Part shown: positions 1 through 8,927 of the stretch, in pieces
How the letters are laid out: each line of letters opens with the position of its first letter
Position numbering within the stretch: the stretch's first letter is position 1
Source: Cellulomonas persica
Lineage (GTDB): Bacteria > Actinomycetota > Actinomycetes > Actinomycetales > Cellulomonadaceae
Direction: 5' to 3'
DNA: 64,000 nucleotides
Assembly: GCF_007989825.1 (NCBI RefSeq)
Contig: NZ_BJUA01000007.1
Coordinates: forward strand, 175,437 to 239,436
Program-made: the position numbers and the translations under genes
The notes under the pieces: model-generated
What the model was told of the DNA's origin: nothing
The model's database searches: none
What the model saw: only the letters and a program-made list of their open reading frames with translations

Positions 1-2
1 CC

Positions 3-788
3 CAGCCCGAGCTCACCTCACTCGTGGACGCCGGCGGGGACCGGGTCCCGGCGCTCGTCTCGCCCGAGCTCGAGCGGGTCGCGGAGCAGTACGACCCGCA
101 GGTCTGGACCACCGACACCTTCGTGCCGGTCGACGTGCGCGGCACCACCGCCATGCGCGATGAGGACGGCCGCCCGGTCGTCGTGGTCGACCGGCAGGCG
201 CTCGCCGCCGCGCTCGGCGCCGAGGTCCCCGCGCTGCGCACGCAGCTCGTCGGCCCGGGGGCGAGCGCAGCCGTGGACGAGCTCGGGGTCTCGACGAGTC
301 CGGGGGTCACCACGCTGGGGCGCGCCGAGTGGCTCGAGGAGTGGACGACGTCGCCGTTGACCTCGGGGCTGCGCACGCTCATGGCCGTCTCGCAGGTCGC
401 GCTCGCCGGGCTCGCGGTGGTGGCGCTCGTCCTGACCGTCGTCGCCACCGCGCGCGACCGCAGCCGCACGCTGCACGTGCTGCGCACGCTCGGGCTCGAC
501 GCCGGCACCGCCCGGCGCCTGTCGGCGGGCGAGGTCCTGCCGCTGCTGGTCGCGGGGCTCGTCGCCGGGTCCGCGATCGGCTTCGTCGTCCCGTGGCTGC
601 TCACGAGCGCGCTCGGCCTGTCCGCGCTCACCGGCGAGCCGGACGGCACCCGGCTCGCGATCGCGTGGCAGCCCGTCGCGATCGCGGCGGGCGCCCTGCT
701 GGTCGGGCTGGCGGTCGCTGTCGAGGTCGAGGCACGCGTGCGACGGGACGACGACCTGGCGGTCGGGATCCGGGAGGCGGAACGATGA
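3..788 (+). CDS. ABC transporter permease, FtsX/MacB type (C-terminal part)
   Basis: The reading frame is open to the left edge, so the start lies outside the window. What remains is an extracytoplasmic stretch of about 110 residues, then three hydrophobic segments with short loops. The first segment follows a TLMAVSQVALAG stretch, the second contains LPLLVAGLVAG and the third AAGALLVGLAVAV. This matches the C-terminal end of FtsX/MacB-like permeases. The ATPase gene follows 16 bases later with its own GGAGG, so the three genes form one operon. FtsX-type permeases with such ATPases usually move lipids, peptides or drugs or drive envelope remodelling. The substrate here cannot be told. Confidence 0.85.
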   Translation, partial: QPELTSLVDAGGDRVPALVSPELERVAEQYDPQVWTTDTFVPVDVRGTTAMRDEDGRPVVVVDRQALAAALGAEVPALRTQLVGPGASAAVDELGVSTSPGVTTLGRAEWLEEWTTSPLTSGLRTLMAVSQVALAGLAVVALVLTVVATARDRSRTLHVLRTLGLDAGTARRLSAGEVLPLLVAGLVAGSAIGFVVPWLLTSALGLSALTGEPDGTRLAIAWQPVAIAAGALLVGLAVAVEVEARVRRDDDLAVGIREAER

Positions 789-804
789 CGACGAAGGAGG
801 CCCG

Positions 805-1800
805 ATGACCACGACGCTCGACCGGCTCACCGAGAAGGCCGGCGCGCCCGCGTTCGGGCAGGACGCACTGATCGTGTGCGACTCGCTCGTGCGCATCTAC
901 CAGGCCGACGGCATCGAGGTGCAGGCACTGCAGGGCCTGGACCTGCTCGTCGACGAAGGCGAGCTCGTCGCGATCGTCGGCGCGTCCGGCTCCGGCAAGT
1001 CGACGCTGCTCGCCGTGCTGTCGGGGCTCGACGTCCCGACCGCGGGGCGGGTCCGCGTCGGGCCGTGGGACCTCATGGCGATGACGCCCGCGCAGCGCGT
1101 GGCGTACCGGCGCGAGATGGTCGGGTTCGTCTGGCAGCAGACGGCCCGCAACCTCGTGCCGTACCTGACCGCCACCGAGAACGTCGCGCTCCCCCTCGCC
1201 CTGGCCGGCACCGCGCGCCGCGAGCGCACCGCACGCGCCACGCAGCTGCTGGACCTGCTCGGCGTCGGGTACTGCGCGGATCGCCGCCCCGGCCAGCTCT
1301 CGGGCGGTGAGCAGCAGCGCGTCGCGATCGGCGTCGCGCTCGCGAACTCGCCGCGCGTCGTGTTCGCCGACGAGCCCACGGGCGAGCTCGACACCGCGAC
1401 GTCGCACGAGGTCCTCGAGTGCCTGCGGCTCGTGAACCGCGAGCTCGGCACGACGGTCGTCGTGGTGACGCACGACCCGGGCGTGAGCGAGCACGTGCAG
1501 CGCACGGTCGCGATCCGCGACGGACGCACGTCGTCGGAGGTCGTGCGGCGCACCCAGACGCGCGACGACGGCACCGAGCACGTCGTGGCCGAGGAGTTCG
1601 CGATGCTCGACCGCGCCGGCCGCGTCCAGCTGCCGCAGGAGTACCGCGAGGCGCTCGAGCTCAGCGGACGCGTGCGGCTCGCGCTCGAGGAGTCGCACGT
1701 CTCGGTGTGGCCGGACCGGCCGCGCATCCAGCCCCGGACGGCGTCCGACGAGGCCGTGCCCGAGTCGACCGGTTCGAGCAGGCAGGAGGGGACGCGATGA
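805..1800 (+). CDS. ABC transporter ATPase, MacB/LolD type, with C-terminal AbrB-like extension
   Basis: This is a 331-residue ATP-binding subunit for the preceding permease. It shows Walker A GASGSGKSTLL, signature LSGGEQQR and Walker B VVFADEPTGEL, the pattern of the MacB/LolD group. The usual domain ends near residue 230. The remaining 100 residues include DRAGRVQLPQEYREAL followed by an RVRLALEESHVSVW strand, which resembles a swapped-hairpin AbrB/SpoVT fold (inference). The ATG follows GGAGG by 4 bases. The stop codon overlaps the start of the next ATPase gene (ATGA), so the two are translationally coupled. Confidence 0.92.
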   Translation: MTTTLDRLTEKAGAPAFGQDALIVCDSLVRIYQADGIEVQALQGLDLLVDEGELVAIVGASGSGKSTLLAVLSGLDVPTAGRVRVGPWDLMAMTPAQRVAYRREMVGFVWQQTARNLVPYLTATENVALPLALAGTARRERTARATQLLDLLGVGYCADRRPGQLSGGEQQRVAIGVALANSPRVVFADEPTGELDTATSHEVLECLRLVNRELGTTVVVVTHDPGVSEHVQRTVAIRDGRTSSEVVRRTQTRDDGTEHVVAEEFAMLDRAGRVQLPQEYREALELSGRVRLALEESHVSVWPDRPRIQPRTASDEAVPESTGSSRQEGTR

Positions 1801-2516
1801 CCGTCCAGAGCGCACGCCACCGCGCGGCCGACCCCGTGACCGAGTCGATGGTGCTCGTCGAGCACGTGTCACGCACGTACGGGAGCGGCGACGCGGCCGT
1901 GCACGCGGTGCGCGACGTGTCGCTGAGCATCGCCCCGGGCGAGCTCGTCGTGCTCGTCGGGCGCTCGGGCTCGGGCAAGACGACACTGCTCAACGTCGTC
2001 GGCGGTCTCGACAAGCCCGACGAGGGTCGCGTGGTCGTCGACGGTCGCGAGGTCTCGAGCCTCGACGAGCGGGGTCTGGTGGCGCTGCGCCGGGACGTCG
2101 TGTCGTTCGTGTTCCAGACGTTCGGGCTCGTGCCGGTCCTCTCGGCAGCCGAGAACGTCGGCGTGCCGCTGCGCCTGCGCAAGGTGCCGCCGCGAGCGCG
2201 CGACGAGCGCGTCGCGCTCCTGCTCGACCTCGTCGGGCTCACGGACCACGCGGACCAGCGCCCGGGCGAGCTGTCCGGCGGGCAGCAGCAGCGCGTCGCG
2301 ATCGCGCGTGCGCTCGCCAACTCGCCGCGCCTGCTCGTCGCGGACGAGCCGACCGGTCAGCTCGACTCCGCCACCGGCGTCGCGATCATGGGCCTGCTGC
2401 GTGCGGTCGTCGAGCACGAGCGCACCACCGCGCTCGTCGCGACGCACGACCCCGTGATGATGGCGCTCGCCGACCGCGTGGTCCGCCTGCAGGACGGCGT
2501 GCTCGTCGAGGAGTGA
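1797..2516 (+). CDS. ABC transporter ATPase, MacB/LolD type (second)
   Basis: This 239-residue ATPase has Walker A GRSGSGKTTLL, signature LSGGQQQR and Walker B LLVADEPTGQL. It has family-typical length and lacks the C-terminal extension of its neighbour. The start is the ATG that overlaps the previous TGA. The open frame continues upstream, but that part only mirrors the first ATPase gene. Two different ATPases beside one FtsX-type permease suggest either a heterodimeric engine or two transporters sharing an operon with permease genes to the left of the window. Confidence 0.93.
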   Translation: MTVQSARHRAADPVTESMVLVEHVSRTYGSGDAAVHAVRDVSLSIAPGELVVLVGRSGSGKTTLLNVVGGLDKPDEGRVVVDGREVSSLDERGLVALRRDVVSFVFQTFGLVPVLSAAENVGVPLRLRKVPPRARDERVALLLDLVGLTDHADQRPGELSGGQQQRVAIARALANSPRLLVADEPTGQLDSATGVAIMGLLRAVVEHERTTALVATHDPVMMALADRVVRLQDGVLVEE

Positions 2517-2522
2517 GGCGCA

Positions 2523-2555
2523 GCGGCGGCCCGGACGCGAGGTCCGGACCGCCGC
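2523..2555 (+). terminator. Hairpin terminator after the ABC operon
   Basis: A 14-base stem with one C/A mismatch (arms 2523-2536 and 2542-2555) and a 5-base loop begins 6 bases after the ATPase stop. There is no T-run, as is common in very GC-rich genomes. Confidence 0.6.
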
Positions 2556-2566
2556 CCGCTCAGGTG

Positions 2567-2597
2567 CCCGCTCCGGACGCCACACGCCCGGAGCGGG
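2567..2597 (-). terminator. Hairpin terminator after phoH
   Basis: A perfect 10-base inverted repeat (2567-2576 and 2588-2597) lies directly past the stop of the leftward PhoH-family gene. Together with the hairpin at 2523-2555 it separates two convergent units. Confidence 0.5.
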
Positions 2598-2600
2598 GTC

Positions 2601-4031
2601 TCAGACCTCGATGCCCTCGAGCAGCTCGGTCACGAGCGCGGCCACGGGCGAGCGCTCGGACCGCGTGAGCGTGACGTGGGCGAACAGCGGGTGCCCCTTG
2701 AGGGCCTCGATCACCGCCGCGATCCCGTCGTGCCGGCCGACGCGCAGGTTGTCGCGCTGCGCGACGTCGTGCGTGAGCACCACGCGCGACGACTGCCCGA
2801 TCCGGGACAGCACGGTCAGCAGGACGTTGCGCTCGAGGGACTGCGCCTCGTCCACGATGACGAACGCGTCGTGCAGCGACCGCCCGCGGATGTGCGTGAG
2901 CGGCAGGACCTCCAGGAGGTCGCGGTCCATGACCTCCTCGACGACCTCGCGCGAGACGACGGCGCCGAGCGTGTCGAACACCGCCTGCGCCCAGGGGTTC
3001 ATCTTCTCGGCCTCGGACCCGGGCAGGTACCCGAGCTCCTGCCCCCCGACGGCGTACAGCGGCCGGAACACCATGACCTTGCGGTGCTGCCGCCGCTCGA
3101 GGACGGCCTCGAGCCCCGCGCAGAGCGCGAGCGCCGACTTGCCCGTCCCCGCGCGGCCGCCGAGCGAGACGATGCCGACTTCCTCGTCGAGCAGCAGGTC
3201 GATCGCGATCCGCTGCTCGGCGCTGCGGCCGTGCAGTCCGAACACGTCCTGGTCCCCGCGCACGAGGCGCACGTGCTTGTCCGCGGTGACGCGGCCGAGC
3301 GCCGAGCCGCGCGGGCTGTGCAGGACGAGGCCGGTGTGGCACGCCAGGTCCCCCGGGTCGGTCGTCGGCCCGGTGCCGAGCGCGGGTGCCGGGACGACGT
3401 CGGCGAGCGGCAGGGACTCGTGCTCCCAGAGCTGGGACATCTGCTGCTCGGACAGGTCGAGGGAGTCCATGCCGGTCCAGCCGGACTCGACCGCGAGCTC
3501 GTGCCGGTACTCCTCGGCCCGCAGCCCCACCGCGGACGCCTTGACGCGCATCGGCAGGTCCTTGGAGACGACCGTGACGTCGCACCCGTCGGCGGCAAGG
3601 TTCGCAGCGACCGCCAGGATGCGCGTGTCGTTGTCGCCGAGCCGGAAGCCTGCGGGCAGCACCCCCGGGTCGGTGTGGTTGAGCTCGACCCGCAGCGTGC
3701 CGCCCTGGTCGCCGAGCGGGATCGGCTGGTCGAGGCGGCCGTGCTGGATGCGCAGGTCGTCGAGCAGGCGCAGCGCCGAGCGCGCGAAGTAGCCGAGCTC
3801 GGCGTGGTGCCGCTTGGCCTCGAGCTCGGTGACGACGACGACCGGCAGGACGACGTCGTGCTCCGCGAAGCGGTAGATCGCCCGTGGGTCGGACAGGAGC
3901 ACGGAGGTGTCCAGGACGTGGGTCCGCCTGCCCTCGTCGACCGGGACCTGCTGATCGGCCTGCGTCCGGGCGACCTTCGTCGTGACGGACCTGGCGTGGG
4001 TCGTTCCCTGCCGAGCTGCGCTGCTGACCAC
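2601..4031 (-). CDS. phoH2: PhoH-family protein: PIN domain plus PhoH ATPase
   Basis: The 476-residue protein starts with a PIN nuclease-like domain (about residues 38-170: [43 protein letters not shown]). It ends with a PhoH P-loop ATPase (Walker [13 protein letters not shown] near residue 290, Walker [11 protein letters not shown]). This fusion is the PhoH2 type; in mycobacteria such proteins are reported to have RNA helicase and ribonuclease activity. The GTG start follows GGAGGG by 9 bases. In M. tuberculosis phoH2 (Rv1095) lies near the Rv1086 homologue, as here. Confidence 0.93.
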   Translation of the reverse strand: MVSSAARQGTTHARSVTTKVARTQADQQVPVDEGRRTHVLDTSVLLSDPRAIYRFAEHDVVLPVVVVTELEAKRHHAELGYFARSALRLLDDLRIQHGRLDQPIPLGDQGGTLRVELNHTDPGVLPAGFRLGDNDTRILAVAANLAADGCDVTVVSKDLPMRVKASAVGLRAEEYRHELAVESGWTGMDSLDLSEQQMSQLWEHESLPLADVVPAPALGTGPTTDPGDLACHTGLVLHSPRGSALGRVTADKHVRLVRGDQDVFGLHGRSAEQRIAIDLLLDEEVGIVSLGGRAGTGKSALALCAGLEAVLERRQHRKVMVFRPLYAVGGQELGYLPGSEAEKMNPWAQAVFDTLGAVVSREVVEEVMDRDLLEVLPLTHIRGRSLHDAFVIVDEAQSLERNVLLTVLSRIGQSSRVVLTHDVAQRDNLRVGRHDGIAAVIEALKGHPLFAHVTLTRSERSPVAALVTELLEGIEV

Positions 4032-4314
4032 GGCGTGCTCCCTCCGGCGCTAGGTGCGCCGCAGAAGGCGTCGCGTGCCGGTGACCCACGCGGGGACCAC
4101 GTGCCGGCTCGCGGCGACGGGACGGGGGCGGCCGGGCCCTGACGAGCAGGGCCGGGACCGGCCCTCCTCCCGGAGCGGATGCTCCATGGGCTGGCCTTCC
4201 CGGGGACGACGGGGCGACGTCCTTGCGGGGACGGTAACCCCGGCGCACGGCGACGCGAATGCGACACGCGCACCGCAACGCGCTGTTCACACGAGCGTGG
4301 GCCCGCGTTCGTCG

Positions 4315-5076
4315 TCAGCGGCCGAGGCGCCGCTCGCGCGCGGCGTACGCGCGCACGGCGCGCAGGAAGTCCACGCGCCGGAAGTCGGGCCAGTACGCCT
4401 CGCAGAAGTAGAACTCGGAGTGCGCCGACTGCCACAGCAGGAAGCCCCCGAGCCGCTGCTCGCCCGACGTGCGGATGACGAGGTCGGGGTCGGGCTGACC
4501 CTTGGTGTACAGGTGCGCGGCGATGTGCTCGACGTCGAACTGCTCGGCCATCTCGTCGAGGTCCAGGCCCTGCTCGGACGCCTGGCGCAGGTAGGCGCGC
4601 ACGGCGTCGGCGATCTCGCGCCGGCCGCCGTAGCCGACGGCCACGTTCACGTGCAGCCCGACGACGTCGCGCGTCGCGTCCTCGGCCGCCCGCAGCGCCT
4701 GCGCGGTGCTCTCGGGCAGCATCTCGAGCGAGCCCACGGCCTGCAGCCGCCAACGTCGCGTCGCGGCGAGCTCCCGCACGGCGTCCTCGATGATGCCGAG
4801 CAGGTCCCCGAGCTCGGCGGCGGGGCGGTTGAGGTTGTCGGTGGACAGCATCCACAGCGTGACCACCTCGACGCCGACGTCCTCGCTCCAGGCGAGCACC
4901 TCGCCGATCTTGTCCGCTCCGGCGCGGTGCCCACGCGCGGTGGACTTGCCGATCGACCGCGCCCAGCGGCGGTTGCCGTCGAGGATCACGCCGATGTGGC
5001 GCGGCATCCGGTCCGACGGGAGCGAGGCTGCCAGACGACGCTCGTAGAGGCCGTAGAGCGGGTGGGGCAGTCGCAC
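4315..5076 (-). CDS. uppS: Isoprenyl transferase (cis-prenyl diphosphate synthase)
   Basis: This is a cis-prenyltransferase that condenses isopentenyl diphosphate onto an allylic diphosphate for the lipid carrier of wall synthesis. It shows the catalytic VILDGNRRWARS motif, LSTDNLNRP, NVAVGYGGRREI, DLVIRTSGEQRLGGFLLWQ and the FYFCEAYWPDF region that closes the active site. I place the start at the GTG at 5076, 8 bases after GGAGGA; the frame extends further, but the added residues are arginine-rich and family members begin at this point. It resembles mycobacterial Rv1086, a short-chain Z-farnesyl diphosphate synthase, so chain length is open. It is divergent from trhA, as Rv1086 is from Rv1085c. 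Confidence 0.93.
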   Translation of the reverse strand: MRLPHPLYGLYERRLAASLPSDRMPRHIGVILDGNRRWARSIGKSTARGHRAGADKIGEVLAWSEDVGVEVVTLWMLSTDNLNRPAAELGDLLGIIEDAVRELAATRRWRLQAVGSLEMLPESTAQALRAAEDATRDVVGLHVNVAVGYGGRREIADAVRAYLRQASEQGLDLDEMAEQFDVEHIAAHLYTKGQPDPDLVIRTSGEQRLGGFLLWQSAHSEFYFCEAYWPDFRRVDFLRAVRAYAARERRLGR

Positions 5077-5197
5077 TCGCGCATTCCTCCAAGGCTCCGG
5101 GCGGGCTCGTCGTCGGCCCCGGTCCACCGTACTCGTCGCGACGCGACCCGCGGGGCGACTCCTGCTCCCATCACCCCGGTCCTGTGGTCGACAGCGT

Positions 5198-5242
5198 TAC
5201 CTACGGTGCCGTAACCTACGGGAACGTAACTTACGACGACGA
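5198..5242. promoter_or_regulatory. Triple 15-base tandem repeat, probable operator/promoter of trhA
   Basis: Three consecutive 15-base units (5198-5212, 5213-5227, 5228-5242) share the frame TAACCTACGG. The first two create near-palindromes TACGGTGCCGTA (5203-5214) and TACGGGAACGTA (5218-5229). The block ends 12 bases before the trhA ATG and lies between two divergent genes. Clustered dyads of this kind usually bind a TetR-type repressor (inference). Confidence 0.55.
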
Positions 5243-5254
5243 ACGCGAGGCAGC

Positions 5255-6016
5255 ATGACCAGCACTTCGGCCACTGGCGGATCCGGCCAGCGAGGCGCGC
5301 TACCGTCGTCGCACGACAGCAACCCGCTGCGGGAGGAGATCGCCATCAGCGTCAGCCGTGCCGTCGAGCAGGTCGCCGCCACCGTCAAGCCCCTGCTGCG
5401 AGGCTGGATCCACGCCGGCGTGTCACCCTTCGTGCTCGCGGCGGCGATCGTGCTCGTCGCGCTGTCCCCCACGCCCGCCGCGCGCTGGGCCAACGCGGTC
5501 TTCGGCCTGTCCGCGGTCATGCTGTTCGGCACGAGCGCGATCTACCACCGCGGCACCTGGTCACCGCGCGTCGCGGGCGTGCTGCGCCGCCTCGACCACA
5601 CCAACATCTTCCTCATCATCGCCGGGACGTACACCCCCCTGTCCGTCCTGCTGCTGCCCGCGAGCACCGCGCGCGTCCTGCTGATCATCGTGTGGTCCGG
5701 CGCCCTCGTCGGGCTGCTCGCGCGCATCTTCTGGCTCGGCGCACCGCGCTGGGTGTACGTGCCGATCTACCTCGCCCTCGGCTGGGTCGCGGTCGCGTTC
5801 CTGCCGCAGTTCTACCGCGCGGGCGGCCCCGCCATCCTCTGGCTCGTGATCGCCGGCGGGCTGCTCTACACCGCGGGGGCGATCATCTACGGCCTCAAGA
5901 GGCCGAACCCGAGCCCGCGCTACTTCGGCTTCCACGAGATCTTCCACGCGCTCACGGTCGCCGCGTTCACGTGCCACTACATCGCGGTCTCGATCGCGAC
6001 GTACGCGCTGCGCTGA
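5255..6016 (+). CDS. trhA: Hemolysin III / PAQR-family membrane protein TrhA
   Basis: The 253-residue protein has about seven membrane segments. It carries the PAQR family's metal-site signatures: SAIYHR, RRLDHTNIF with the conserved aspartate and histidine, and HEIFHALTVAAFTCHY near the C-terminus. Bacterial members have been linked to membrane lipid homeostasis; the haemolysin name is historical. About 45 hydrophilic residues precede the first membrane segment. The tandem repeats directly upstream suggest specific regulation. Its position opposite the isoprenyl transferase is the same as Rv1085c/Rv1086. Confidence 0.93.
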   Translation: MTSTSATGGSGQRGALPSSHDSNPLREEIAISVSRAVEQVAATVKPLLRGWIHAGVSPFVLAAAIVLVALSPTPAARWANAVFGLSAVMLFGTSAIYHRGTWSPRVAGVLRRLDHTNIFLIIAGTYTPLSVLLLPASTARVLLIIVWSGALVGLLARIFWLGAPRWVYVPIYLALGWVAVAFLPQFYRAGGPAILWLVIAGGLLYTAGAIIYGLKRPNPSPRYFGFHEIFHALTVAAFTCHYIAVSIATYALR

Positions 6017-6092
6017 CCACGGCCGCCGCCGCTCACGGTCGACCGACCGGCCCGCGCAGCGACCCCGTCGCGTGCGCCGTCGGGGACGTCCG

Positions 6093-6926
6093 TCAGCCGC
6101 GCGGGACCACCGCGTAGCGACGGTTCGCGAGCGACGGGTTCGCCTCACGGACGCCGCGCAGCTCCGCCGGGTCCAGGTCGACCGTGCGGATCCCGGGACG
6201 CTCGTCGAGCTCGAGCCCCACCACGCCGTCCGGGCCGACGACGAGCGAGCGGCCGACGACGCCCTTGCCCGCCATGCCGACCGCGACCACCGCGGCCGTG
6301 TTCTCGATCGCCCGCGCGACCGCGAGCGTGCGCCAGTGCATCGCCTTGAGGTCGCCGTCGGCCCACGCCGCGGGGATGACGAGCACGTCGGCACCCGCGT
6401 CCGCGAGACGCCGCGCCGACTCGGGGAACCGCAGGTCGTAGCACGTCAGCACACCGAACCGCACCCCCGCGACGTCGAGCACCAGCGGTGCGGCGTCCGA
6501 CGGCCCGGGCCGCAGCCGGTCGGACTCGCGTGAGCCGAACGCGTCGTACAGGTGCACCTTGCGGTACAGCCCGACGAGGGCGCCCTCGCCGTCGACCGCG
6601 ACGACCGCGTTGGTCGCGCGCTCGTCGTGCTCGTCGCCCGGGAGCGTCACACCCGCGAGCGCCGCGACACCCGTGGCCGCCGCGCGCTCGCGCAGCGCCG
6701 AGACGAACGGGCCGTCGAGCGGCTGCGCGTGCGCCGCGCCCACGCCGCGCCGGTCGAACGCCGAGGCGTACTCCGGCAGGACGAGCAGGTCCGCGTGCAC
6801 GCGCTGCGCCTCGTCGAACGCACCCCGCGCCACCACGACGTTCGCCGACGCGTCGTCGGAGACCTCGAGCTGGGCGATCGTGACCCGCACCGCGGGCCGC
6901 ACGGGCGGCTGGGGGCCTGAGGTCAC
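6093..6926 (-). CDS. Carbon-nitrogen hydrolase (nitrilase superfamily)
   Basis: The 277-residue protein has the complete Glu-Lys-Cys triad of the nitrilase superfamily: Glu in LPEYA, Lys in YRKVHLYDAFG and Cys in LTCYDLRFPE. The set fits an omega-amidase/Nit-type hydrolase that cleaves amide bonds, possibly in metabolite repair (inference). It starts with GTG at 6926, which overlaps the stop of the small membrane protein gene upstream (GTGA). It is therefore the last gene of an operon with mca. At this place M. tuberculosis has an unrelated gene (Rv1084), so this member is a lineage-specific exchange. Confidence 0.92.
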   Translation of the reverse strand: MTSGPQPPVRPAVRVTIAQLEVSDDASANVVVARGAFDEAQRVHADLLVLPEYASAFDRRGVGAAHAQPLDGPFVSALRERAAATGVAALAGVTLPGDEHDERATNAVVAVDGEGALVGLYRKVHLYDAFGSRESDRLRPGPSDAAPLVLDVAGVRFGVLTCYDLRFPESARRLADAGADVLVIPAAWADGDLKAMHWRTLAVARAIENTAAVVAVGMAGKGVVGRSLVVGPDGVVGLELDERPGIRTVDLDPAELRGVREANPSLANRRYAVVPRG

Positions 6927-7222
6927 CGCGCGGGCCCGTCCTCGCGCGGGCCGCGCGCATCGCGCTCGGCAGCGGGCGAGTCGGACGCCGCGTCACCGGT
7001 CGCGTCGGCGAGGTCCGCACCCTCGTCGTCGACGGCGAGCTCCTTCGCCCGGCGGTCCACGCGCCGCAGGTGCCGCGTGAGGGACAGGAACAGCCCGGCC
7101 GCGGCCAGGGCGAGCGCGAACGTCACGACGAAGCCGATGAACCCCGGCGAACCGCCGGACGTCGACTCGACCGTCGGGCTCGGCGTGGGCGTCGCCGCCA
7201 GGACCAGGACGAGCGCGTTCAT
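6923..7222 (-). CDS. Small single-pass membrane protein in the mca operon
   Basis: This 99-residue protein has an N-terminal hydrophobic stretch, a short Pro/Thr-rich linker, one strong membrane helix ([17 protein letters not shown]) and a basic then acidic, charged C-terminal tail. The ATG at 7220-7222 overlaps the mca stop (ATGA) and its own stop overlaps the nitrilase GTG. A similar small membrane protein follows mca in other actinobacteria (Rv1083 in M. tuberculosis). Its function is unknown. Confidence 0.8.
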   Translation of the reverse strand: MNALVLVLAATPTPSPTVESTSGGSPGFIGFVVTFALALAAAGLFLSLTRHLRRVDRRAKELAVDDEGADLADATGDAASDSPAAERDARGPREDGPAR

Positions 7223-8157
7223 CGGGCCGCCTCCGCGCCCTGGTCGACGGGCCGGATGCCCGCGAAGAGGTCCGTCTCCGGCAGGGTCACCGGCACGCGC
7301 GACTCCGCGAGCTCGAACTCCTCGGTGGGCCAGTGCGCGAGCTCGATCTCGCGCGGCACCGCGAAGAAGAAGCCCTCGGGGTCGATCTGCGTCGCGTGCG
7401 CGCGCAGCGCCGCGTCCCGCTGGTCGAAGTAGTCCGAGCACTCGACCCGCGTCGTGACCTCGCGCTCGGGGATCTCCCGCGCCTGGCGCGAGTCGATCCA
7501 GTCGCCGAACGGCGAGTCGCCGCCCGCCGCGACGATCGCGTCGTGCACCTCGCGCAGCCGCGCGAGCGAGAAGCCGTGGTTGTAGTAGAGCTTGAGCGGC
7601 GTCCAGGGCTCGCCCCGGCCGACGTACCGGTCGGGATCACCGGCGGCGGCGAACGCCTCGGCGGAGACGCGGTGGCACATCACGTGGTCCGGGTGCGGGT
7701 AGCCGCCGGTCGGGTCGTACGTCGTCATGACGTGCGGGCGGAACTCGCGCACGAGCTCGACGAGCGGCGCGCTGGCCTCCTCGAGCGGCACGAGCGCGAA
7801 GCACCCGTCCGGCAGCGGCGGCAGCGGGTCGCCCTCCGGCAGGCCGGAGTCGACGAAGCCGAGCCAGTGCTGCCGCACCCCGAGCGCGGCCGCGGCGGCG
7901 GCCATCTCCCCGCGGCGCACCTCGCGCATGCCCTCGATGCCGCCCGTCACCTCGCCGTACTTCGGGTTGAGCACGTCGCCGCGCTCACCGCCCGTGCACG
8001 TGACGACGAGGACCTCGACGCCCTCGGCGGCGTACCGTGCCGTTGTCGCGGCACCCTTGCTCGACTCGTCGTCCGGGTGGGCGTGGACCGCCATCAGGCG
8101 AAGCGGCTCGTGTGACGTGTTCTGGGGTCGCCGTGGCGCGGCGGGCTGCTCGGACAC
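7219..8157 (-). CDS. mca: Mycothiol S-conjugate amidase
   Basis: This is a zinc amidase that cleaves mycothiol S-conjugates to release mercapturic acids for export; it acts in the cytosol. It shows the LmbE-fold metal sites [10 protein letters not shown] and [12 protein letters not shown], with the family features [10 protein letters not shown] and [15 protein letters not shown]. Length and context favour Mca over the related deacetylase MshB. I choose the GTG at 8157; the open frame extends 24 residues further but looks like spacer. No clear Shine-Dalgarno is visible at this GTG, so the message may be leaderless. The gene is coupled to two downstream genes by 4-base overlaps. Confidence 0.93.
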   Translation of the reverse strand: MSEQPAAPRRPQNTSHEPLRLMAVHAHPDDESSKGAATTARYAAEGVEVLVVTCTGGERGDVLNPKYGEVTGGIEGMREVRRGEMAAAAAALGVRQHWLGFVDSGLPEGDPLPPLPDGCFALVPLEEASAPLVELVREFRPHVMTTYDPTGGYPHPDHVMCHRVSAEAFAAAGDPDRYVGRGEPWTPLKLYYNHGFSLARLREVHDAIVAAGGDSPFGDWIDSRQAREIPEREVTTRVECSDYFDQRDAALRAHATQIDPEGFFFAVPREIELAHWPTEEFELAESRVPVTLPETDLFAGIRPVDQGAEAAR

Positions 8158-8247
8158 GGGACAATGATCGCGCACGACACCGACACGGCACGCCACCCGC
8201 CACCCAGCGGACCAGCGGCGCGAGGTCACAGCACAGGAGGAAGCCCC

Positions 8248-8667
8248 GTGGGGAGCACACCCGCCGCGAGCGCGACGCCGCCCGCCGGCCGGTACGGACC
8301 GGACCCGGAGGAGCGCTCGCGCGTCCCGTGGCTCGTCACCGTCGTCCTCACCACGCTCGTCGCCGCCGTCGTCGTCGCGTGGATCGGGATCGGCGCCCTG
8401 CGCGACCCGGTGCAGTGGAAGGACATCGGGTTCTCGGTGCGCGGCGCCGACACGATCGACGTGACGTTCGAGGTGACCAAGGACCCCGAGTCGACCGCGA
8501 CGTGCCGCGTCCGGGCGCTGTCGCAGTCGTACGCCGAGGTCGGCGTCAAGAACGTGCAGATCGGCCCCGGCGCGCGGACCCAGCGCGTGACCGTCGTCGT
8601 GCCGACCGCGGAGCTCGCGGTCTCCGGGACCGTCTCCGGGTGCGAGCCGATCGACGAGACCCCCTGA
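8248..8667 (+). CDS. DUF4307 membrane-anchored protein
   Basis: The 139-residue protein has a short Pro/Ala-rich N-terminus, one membrane helix ([21 protein letters not shown]) and an extracytoplasmic domain of about 90 residues with two cysteines. It fits the DUF4307 family of actinobacteria. I use the GTG at 8248, 6 bases after AGGAGG. An upstream ATG at 8164 is in frame but has no ribosome binding site and overlaps the divergent mca promoter region. The same neighbour (Rv1081c) sits between mca and greA in M. tuberculosis. Function unknown. Confidence 0.85.
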   Translation: MGSTPAASATPPAGRYGPDPEERSRVPWLVTVVLTTLVAAVVVAWIGIGALRDPVQWKDIGFSVRGADTIDVTFEVTKDPESTATCRVRALSQSYAEVGVKNVQIGPGARTQRVTVVVPTAELAVSGTVSGCEPIDETP

Positions 8668-8927
8668 GCCCGGCGCCGACGACCGACGCCCGCACCCGCG
8701 CGCGACGGGACGGCGTCGACAGGACCCCTCAGCGTGACCCGGTTGCTATCCTTGTCGTTTCGCACGCCGCCCCCGGCCGAACCCGCGCCGGCTCCCGACG
8801 GTCGACGCGACCAGCAGGGAAGGCGACACCCCCGTCCTGACACAGGTGTCCGGCCACGCCTGCGGCCTCGAGCCGCGGCGCGACGGAGACCGACGCGAGA
8901 CGACACACGAAGCAGGAAGGAGCGATC

